Below, piece after piece: positions 32,576-37,528 of a stretch of 37,528 bases of DNA (its first letter is position 1; each line of letters opens with the position of its first letter). The stretch is from PALSA-1355 sp031400775 (GTDB lineage Bacteria; Planctomycetota; Planctomycetia; Pirellulales; PALSA-1355): positions 1 to 37,528 of the forward strand of contig JANNQN010000033.1 of assembly GCA_031400775.1 (NCBI GenBank), in the 5' to 3' direction. The translations under genes and the position numbers were made by a program. A model generated the notes under the pieces. It made no database searches. It saw only the letters and a program-made list of their open reading frames with translations, and had not been told where the DNA came from.

Positions 32576-32608
32576 ATTCTAGCCGTGCGGATCGCCGTCG
32601 GCTAGAAT
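32576..32608. repeat. 10-bp perfect inverted repeat upstream of the serine hydrolase gene
   Basis: ATTCTAGCCG at 32576-32585 is the exact reverse complement of CGGCTAGAAT at 32599-32608, with 13 nt between. It lies 80 bp before the serine hydrolase start and 160 bp before the putA start, in their divergent promoter region (32416-32688). No T tract follows on either strand, so an operator is more likely than a terminator. Confidence 0.45.
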
Positions 32609-32688
32609 CGCCCGCGGCAAAAGGATGCCGCCGGCCGAACGTCGCCCGAACCATTTATTGCCCGCCATTTCTGCCAGGGAGTCGGAAA

Positions 32689-33837
32689 ATGTCGCATGTG
32701 CCATGCCGCCGTTTCACGGGACTGCTGGTCGCGTTGTTGTTGGCGCTCCCCGCGACGGCAGTGGCCGAGCCGACGCCAAACGCTGCGAACGACGCTCGCC
32801 GGGCGCAAGTCAGCCAGGTGGTGTTGGCCGCTATCGAGCGGCATCAGGTGCCGGGGGCCAGCGTGGCGATCGTCGAGAGCTACCAGATCGCCTGGGCTGA
32901 CGGCTTTGGACGACGCGCGGCATCCAGCGAGGACCCGGTGCAAGCCAGTACCCGGTTCCAGGCCGCCTCGATCAGCAAACCTGTGACGGCGCTTGCCGTG
33001 CTGAAGTTGGTCGAGCAGGGAAAATTGCGATTGGATGACGATGTGAACGAACGTCTCACATCGTGGCACATTCCTGAAAGTCCGCTGGCGAAAGATCGTC
33101 CCGTCACGTTGCGCCGACTGCTGAGCCATACTGCCGGCCTGACCGTGCATGGATTCGCCGGCTATAGCGCCGACTCGGAGTGTCCAAGCCTGCTCGAGGT
33201 TCTCGACGGCGCGCCGCCGGCCAACTCCAAAGCCATACGCCTGGACGTGAAGCCGGGTTACATGTTTCGCTATTCGGGCGGCGGATACTGTGTCGCGCAG
33301 CAGTTGTTGATCGATGTCACCGGCAAGACGTTTCCCGACTTCATGAAAACACAGGTCCTCGAACCATTGGGCATGGAACACAGCACGTTCCAGCAACCGC
33401 TGCCGGGGGACTTGGTCGACCAGGCGGCGTTCGGCCATCGCAAAGACAAAAGGGTCATCCCGGGAAACTATAATGTCTATCCGGAGTTGGCGGCCGCGGG
33501 ACTTTGGACCACTCCCAGCGACCTGGCCAAAGTGGTGATCGACCTTGCCAAAAGCGCCTCGCAAGACCAGGGCAAGATTCTGACCCAGAAGACAACCACT
33601 CAAATGTTGACGGTCGAAAAGGGCGTATTCGGTTTGGGGATAACCGTGCAAGGCGAAGGCCCCAAACTGCGGTTCGGCCACGGCGGCGCTAACGAAGGCT
33701 ATCGTTGCGAAATGCTGGGCTTCCCGGCCACTGGGCAGGGTCTGGTGATCATGACCAACAGCGACGCCGGCGGCGCGATGTTCGGGGAAGTCGTCAAGGC
33801 CGCCGCCGAAGCGTATGCATGGCCGTCGCTCAAATAG
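32689..33837 (+). CDS. Exported serine hydrolase, class C beta-lactamase / penicillin-binding protein fold
   Basis: 382 residues. The signal peptide is about residues 1-26 (FTGLLVALLLALPATAVAEP). Catalytic motifs of the family are present. Ser94-x-x-Lys97 is in QAASISKPVTALAV. Tyr195 is in FRYSGGGYCV, where the usual YxN is YSG as in many esterase-like members. His331-Gly-Gly is in RFGHGGANEGYR, replacing the KTG of true beta-lactamases. The substitution suggests an esterase or D-aminopeptidase rather than antibiotic resistance; the real substrate is unknown. GGGAG lies 8-12 nt before the ATG. It is convergent with the DUF58 gene, 9 bp apart. Confidence 0.88.
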   Translation: MSHVPCRRFTGLLVALLLALPATAVAEPTPNAANDARRAQVSQVVLAAIERHQVPGASVAIVESYQIAWADGFGRRAASSEDPVQASTRFQAASISKPVTALAVLKLVEQGKLRLDDDVNERLTSWHIPESPLAKDRPVTLRRLLSHTAGLTVHGFAGYSADSECPSLLEVLDGAPPANSKAIRLDVKPGYMFRYSGGGYCVAQQLLIDVTGKTFPDFMKTQVLEPLGMEHSTFQQPLPGDLVDQAAFGHRKDKRVIPGNYNVYPELAAAGLWTTPSDLAKVVIDLAKSASQDQGKILTQKTTTQMLTVEKGVFGLGITVQGEGPKLRFGHGGANEGYRCEMLGFPATGQGLVIMTNSDAGGAMFGEVVKAAAEAYAWPSLK

Positions 33838-33846
33838 CCGGTCCGG

Positions 33847-35223
33847 TCAAAGCAGGTGTCTGGCCTTGATCTCCAAATAGCGGTTGACCAAGGGCGCCGT
33901 CATCTGCTCGGGAAACACATCGAGCGACAGCACGCCCTGACTCTCGAGATCGACCAGCACGCTGCGCCGCCAGGTAACAATCTGGCTGGCGGCGGCCGCG
34001 CGATAGAGGCCGGCGTCGTCAGCGCCACGAACGTGCGCGGCATCAAAGACGCTGTGATCTCGCAACAGCACGGCCAGCGGCAGGTGCCGACCAACCATGC
34101 TCGTCAAATATTGCCCAACCTGGTTCGAGTTGACTTCGTCGATGATGTTCGTGATCAGGATCACCAGCGACCGCTTACGGCAGTGCGAATTGAGATAGAC
34201 GAACGCCTCGTCATAGCGCGATTCGACCAATTGCGCCGAGCGGTCGAATGAGGCGTGCAACAGCCGATTCATCTGGTTCATGCCGCTCCGCGGCGGGACA
34301 TAGCGCTGGATCTCATCGGCGAAGCAGATCAGCCCAACCGAGTCGCCGCGGCGCAGCGCCACGTAGCTGAGCATCAACGTCGCGTTGAGCGCGTGGTCTA
34401 ACAGACTGATGCCCCCGGAGGTAAGCGTCATCATCCGACCGCAGTCGATGAGGAACACGATGCGCTGGCTTTGATTGGCCTGAAAATCCTTAACCGTCAG
34501 CTTGCCGCGCCGCGCCGTGCTCCGCCAGTCGATATGTTTGTAGTTGTCGTCCAGCGTGTAGTCGCGCAGCCGCTCGAATTCGTTATCCTGCCCGATGCGG
34601 CGGGCCCGGCGCATGCCCATCAGGTTTAGCCGATCGGCCCGAGCCAATAGGGCATACTCGCGCATCTGCCGCATGTCGGGATACACATCCAGTTCGTTGG
34701 CGGTGGGGAATTTCAAGTGCCGTTGCCACAGCTTCAGCCGGCTGGAGACGCGCAGATAAATGCTTTCCAGATGAAACGCTCCGCGGCGGCGAGCCCTTAG
34801 CTCGTAGTCCACCAAAGATCGCGACCGCGGCGGCAAGCGCAGGCTGAATTCTTCCGGCGTGGCTTCGCATTCGTCCGGAATGTCGTCGCGCACCTCGACC
34901 TGCAGCGCGCGCTTCGAACGGTTGCCGACGATCAGCCGCACCGGGTGTGGTTTTTGCAGCGAGGCGATGCGCCCCATCTCGCGACTGCAATCGAAGTTCG
35001 CCCGCACCGGCAGCGTAGCCAGATCGACGACCAGCACGCTGGCCACGAGCACGTCGAACACGACCAGCCAGGGAATGAACTGCGGTCCCAGGACGAGACC
35101 CAGCGACAGGATTGCGGGAAACAAGGCCCAAAGCGCCAAGGCTCGATGCGGATAGATCTGCTTCGCCCAGCTCAGTGCGGCTAACGCCAGCGGAATCAGA
35201 AGCAGCAGCGCGTAGGGGGTCAC
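33847..35223 (-). CDS. DUF58 domain protein of the MoxR cluster
   Basis: 458 residues from a GTG at 35223 whose GTGA overlaps the stop of the MoxR gene. Two hydrophobic segments at about 5-20 and 30-65 anchor it in the membrane. The DUF58 region is near 210-300, with EFERLRDYTLDDNYKHIDWRSTARRGKL as the family hallmark. A VWA-like fold follows, with IVFLIDCGRMMTLTSGG in place of a classic DxSxS metal site. The proteins encoded in such clusters form a MoxR chaperone system, in which the AAA ATPase helps insert or activate partner complexes. What is assembled here is unknown. Confidence 0.9.
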   Translation of the reverse strand: MTPYALLLLIPLALAALSWAKQIYPHRALALWALFPAILSLGLVLGPQFIPWLVVFDVLVASVLVVDLATLPVRANFDCSREMGRIASLQKPHPVRLIVGNRSKRALQVEVRDDIPDECEATPEEFSLRLPPRSRSLVDYELRARRRGAFHLESIYLRVSSRLKLWQRHLKFPTANELDVYPDMRQMREYALLARADRLNLMGMRRARRIGQDNEFERLRDYTLDDNYKHIDWRSTARRGKLTVKDFQANQSQRIVFLIDCGRMMTLTSGGISLLDHALNATLMLSYVALRRGDSVGLICFADEIQRYVPPRSGMNQMNRLLHASFDRSAQLVESRYDEAFVYLNSHCRKRSLVILITNIIDEVNSNQVGQYLTSMVGRHLPLAVLLRDHSVFDAAHVRGADDAGLYRAAAASQIVTWRRSVLVDLESQGVLSLDVFPEQMTAPLVNRYLEIKARHLL

Positions 35224-36254
35224 AGTCGTGGCACCTCGACAGAGCGGATCAGCTCTCGCAGCAGGTCGTCTGTGCTGTGCCCTTCGACTTCCGCTTCGGC
35301 CGTGAGAATGACGCGATGCCGCAAGGCGGGCAGCGCGATATCCACGACGTCATCCGGCACGGCGTAGTCGCGACCGCGGAAGGCGGCCAAGGTGCGCGCC
35401 CCTTGGACCAACGCAATGCCAGCGCGGGGCGAAGCTCCCAGGTGAAACTGCGGCCAGGCGCGCGTCAATCGCACCAGTGTGTTGATGTAGGCAAACAGCT
35501 TGTCTTCGACATGCACTCGGCCGCATTGGTCGGTGATTTCGACGATTTCTTCGGGCGAGGTGACACTGGCGAGCGTCTCCGCCAGCAACTGGTCGAGATC
35601 GCCTTGCTTGCCGTGCTGCTTGAGAATCTCGACTTCCTCGTCGACTGTGGGATACGTGGCCACGATCTTGAACATGAAGCGGTCCAACTGCGCTTCGGGC
35701 AGGTTATACGTCCCTTCCGACTCGATAGGGTTTTGCGTCGCCAGGACCAGAAACGGCCGCTTAAGCTTGTGGCTCGTGCGCTCCACGGTCACGCGATATT
35801 CCTGCATGATCTCCAACAGTGCGGCATGGGTCTTTGCCGGCGAACGGTTGATTTCGTCGGCCAGCAGAAACTGGGTGAACACCGGTCCGGGACGGAAGCG
35901 AAACTCCTGCTGCTTCATGTCGAAGATCGGCGCGCCGGTGATGTCCGAGGGCATCAGATCGGCCGTGAATTGGATCCGCCCGCACTGGCAGCCCAGCACG
36001 CGCCCCAGCACGCGGACGAAAAGCGTCTTGCCCAGGCCCGGCACACTCTCGATCAACACGTGCCCGCTGGAGAACAGGGCCACGAGCGTGGCCAGCACGA
36101 GCTCATCTTGCCCGACGTAGAGCTTGCTGATCTCACCGGTGACGCGATTGAAGAGGCCTTGAATTCGCTGGACATTGGCCGACGAGCCGGCGCCGGTTCG
36201 CGCGGAATCGCCGGATCCGGCCAGCGGTGGAATTTCAGCAGGAATATCTGTCAT
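35220..36254 (-). CDS. MoxR family AAA+ ATPase
   Basis: 344 residues. The AAA core has Walker A HVLIESVPGLGKTLFVRVLG, Walker B FLLADEINRSPAKTHAALLEIMQEY (the MoxR signature), sensor-1 segment FLVLATQNPIESEGTYNLPEAQLDRF, and a C-terminal lid with GASPRAGIALVQGARTLAAFRGRDYAVPDDV. MoxR ATPases act as chaperones together with DUF58/VWA proteins encoded alongside. The gene starts 6 bp after the DUF4350 stop and overlaps the DUF58 start by 4 nt, so the cluster is one operon. Confidence 0.93.
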   Translation of the reverse strand: MTDIPAEIPPLAGSGDSARTGAGSSANVQRIQGLFNRVTGEISKLYVGQDELVLATLVALFSSGHVLIESVPGLGKTLFVRVLGRVLGCQCGRIQFTADLMPSDITGAPIFDMKQQEFRFRPGPVFTQFLLADEINRSPAKTHAALLEIMQEYRVTVERTSHKLKRPFLVLATQNPIESEGTYNLPEAQLDRFMFKIVATYPTVDEEVEILKQHGKQGDLDQLLAETLASVTSPEEIVEITDQCGRVHVEDKLFAYINTLVRLTRAWPQFHLGASPRAGIALVQGARTLAAFRGRDYAVPDDVVDIALPALRHRVILTAEAEVEGHSTDDLLRELIRSVEVPRL

Positions 36255-36260
36255 GTGCGA

Positions 36261-37400
36261 TCAGGCGCCCGGGCTGTGGTGCGTTGGAGACGAGGAATCC
36301 TCGGACGGGGGTAATTGGGCCAGTGCGTAATCGCGGTCCTTGCTGCGGCGCAATAACTCGCCGACGGCCGCAACGTGCTTGCCGAAATCCACGAGAACTT
36401 CGGCCGGCAGTGGCCGCGGACGCCCGAAGATCGGCCACCTGGCAAAACAAAAGATGACCCCCAACACGCCGAAATGCAAGAGGATCACGCCCAGCGGCCA
36501 GGCCTCGAACATCCGCCACAGCGAGCCGTCGGTGGCCGGCGGGTCGATTGGCGGTCCACCCTCGCCGCTCTCAAGAAACACGACCCGCGCGCTGGTTCCC
36601 ACCGAATCGATCAGCTTGCCGGCCAATTTGCGGTGTTCGTGATTCGCCAGCGGCAAGTTGAGCAGAAACGAGCCATTGGCTACCGTGATCAATTGGCCGC
36701 CATCAGCCGTGGGTCGCTGGCGACCGACGATCGCCTCGCCGTCGCTTGCGAGCAAGGTTTGCTCCATTCGGGCCGGAACCAATCGCCACCACAGCGACAT
36801 ATCGGTCTTGGCCAGGTCGATGCCCTGGCACCAGGGGCCCGTCAACTCGCGCGCCGCGCGCGAATCCTGCGAGCGAATCTCGAACCATTCGCAGGTGAGA
36901 TTCTCGCTCTTTGGTCGGGGCCAGAACGCGGCCTCGCTTTTTGCCTTTTGCTCGCGCTTGCGATATTCGACCTGCTGGTCCGCGGAAACCAAGGGAGCCA
37001 TCGCGCGCCAATACGAGGGCGCGGCGTCGAACGTGCGGCCGACGTAGATCAGCGTTCGGCCTGGACGCTTTGCCAGCCAATCGTCAAACCACTCGATGAC
37101 GTCGGGCGAAGGCGCGGCGTAGTCGTCGGGAAACCACACGATTGCGTCGACCGATTCCATATCCGAGGTGATCAAGGTGCGGCGGAAGGCGACCGTGTGG
37201 CCCGCCGCCGAGAACATGCCGGCCAACACATCGGTTCCGTTCACGCTGGCGCCAATCAGCGGGACCTGCGCCTGGCCGTAATACGTCGGCAAAATGGGTT
37301 CGGCGCAACCGGTGATCAGTACCAGCGAGCCGCACAGTGCGGCCCGAATACGTCGTGCGACACGCGGATTACTGATGTCGGTGGTGCATGCTGTTTTCAT
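36261..37400 (-). CDS. DUF4350 domain lipoprotein-like membrane protein
   Basis: 379 residues. The N-terminal part has a hydrophobic stretch LCGSLVLITGCAEP. ITGC fits a lipoprotein box, although about 20 charged residues precede it, so a later start may be used. The DUF4350 region is about 50-270 (PLIGASVNGTDVLAGMFSAAGHTV; SVDAIVWFPDDYAAPSPDVIEWFDDWL). A membrane helix lies at about 300-325 (PLGVILLHFGVLGVIFCFARWPIFGRP), followed by a short helical cytoplasmic tail. DUF4350 genes commonly accompany MoxR and DUF58. Its ATG overlaps the stop of the upstream gene in an ATGA. Confidence 0.85.
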   Translation of the reverse strand: MKTACTTDISNPRVARRIRAALCGSLVLITGCAEPILPTYYGQAQVPLIGASVNGTDVLAGMFSAAGHTVAFRRTLITSDMESVDAIVWFPDDYAAPSPDVIEWFDDWLAKRPGRTLIYVGRTFDAAPSYWRAMAPLVSADQQVEYRKREQKAKSEAAFWPRPKSENLTCEWFEIRSQDSRAARELTGPWCQGIDLAKTDMSLWWRLVPARMEQTLLASDGEAIVGRQRPTADGGQLITVANGSFLLNLPLANHEHRKLAGKLIDSVGTSARVVFLESGEGGPPIDPPATDGSLWRMFEAWPLGVILLHFGVLGVIFCFARWPIFGRPRPLPAEVLVDFGKHVAAVGELLRRSKDRDYALAQLPPSEDSSSPTHHSPGA

Positions 37401-37528
37401 GTGCCGCTCTGCGATACGAGTTGCTCGAACAGGGGCAATTGGCTCCAGCAGGCCTCGAAGCCAGCGCGGTCCAAGGCGCGGCGACCGAAGAAAACGTCCT
37501 CGAAGGCGGTCATGGTCAATTCCAAGGG
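37397..37528 (-). CDS. C-terminal end of an unidentified gene in the MoxR cluster (truncated by window edge)
   Basis: The frame is open from the window edge to a TGA at 37399-37397, giving 43 residues that end FEACWSQLPLFEQLVSQSGT. The TGA overlaps the ATG of the DUF4350 gene by 4 nt, evidence that this is a real coupled gene. The position in the cluster fits a DUF4129-type protein, but 43 residues are too few to be sure. Confidence 0.55.
   Translation of the reverse strand, partial: PLELTMTAFEDVFFGRRALDRAGFEACWSQLPLFEQLVSQSGT

Noticed and set aside
32689..33837. Antibiotic resistance beta-lactamase
   Set aside because: The KTG motif is HGG and YxN is YSG, as in esterases and peptidases of the same fold; context gives no link to resistance.
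35112..36314. 400-codon open frame antisense to moxR and DUF58
   Set aside because: Shadow of two well supported, overlapping genes.

Overview
The window is GC-rich bacterial chromosome. It most likely comes from a member of the Planctomycetota, and a Pirellulales-like lineage is my best guess. The main reason is the adjacent DUF1549/DUF1553 and DUF1501 genes, a pairing largely confined to that phylum. Gene density is high, with no insertion sequence, phage gene, CRISPR array, tRNA or rRNA that I could recognise. Both ends cut through genes.

Layout. 1-1834: two FtsX/MacB-type ABC permeases, the first truncated by the window edge. 1776-3023: a sarcosine/N-methyltryptophan oxidase-type flavoprotein, convergent with 3020-5209, an MsbA-like ABC exporter carrying an extra N-terminal PH-like domain. 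5525-7630: a short cyanophycin synthetase of the CphA2 type whose Mur-ligase P-loop is destroyed. 7810-12151: an exported transglutaminase-like protein, a DUF1549/DUF1553 protein and a Tat-exported DUF1501 protein in one operon. 12195-14092 (minus): rhamnulokinase translationally coupled to a small membrane protein. 14370-16978: a sulfate assimilation cluster of APS reductase, an Rrf2 regulator and ATP sulfurylase, with good sigma-70 promoters and a candidate operator. 17154-20898: RsmG, a VOC-fold protein, a cysteine-rich exported protein and a benzoylformate-decarboxylase-like ThDP enzyme.

20943-29339 is a signalling island: a NarL-type regulator, a receiver protein with an orphan C-terminal region, a six-PAS histidine kinase, a membrane hybrid kinase and a divergent REC-HD-GYP phosphodiesterase. 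Between the NarL gene and the receiver gene lies a compact non-coding transcription unit on the minus strand. It has a near-consensus promoter (TTGACT, 17 bp, TATAAA), about 145 nt of hairpin-rich sequence, and an intrinsic terminator with a 20-bp stem and a T tract. I read it as a small RNA gene or an attenuated leader of the NarL gene. It is the most novel-looking element here.

29374-32415 (minus): PutA, the bifunctional proline-to-glutamate enzyme. 32689-33837: an exported class C beta-lactamase-fold serine hydrolase. 33847-37528 (minus): the end of an unidentified gene, then DUF4350, MoxR and DUF58, with start and stop codons overlapping at two of the three junctions. This is a classic MoxR cluster.

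All family names come from reading motifs by eye; no database search was run.
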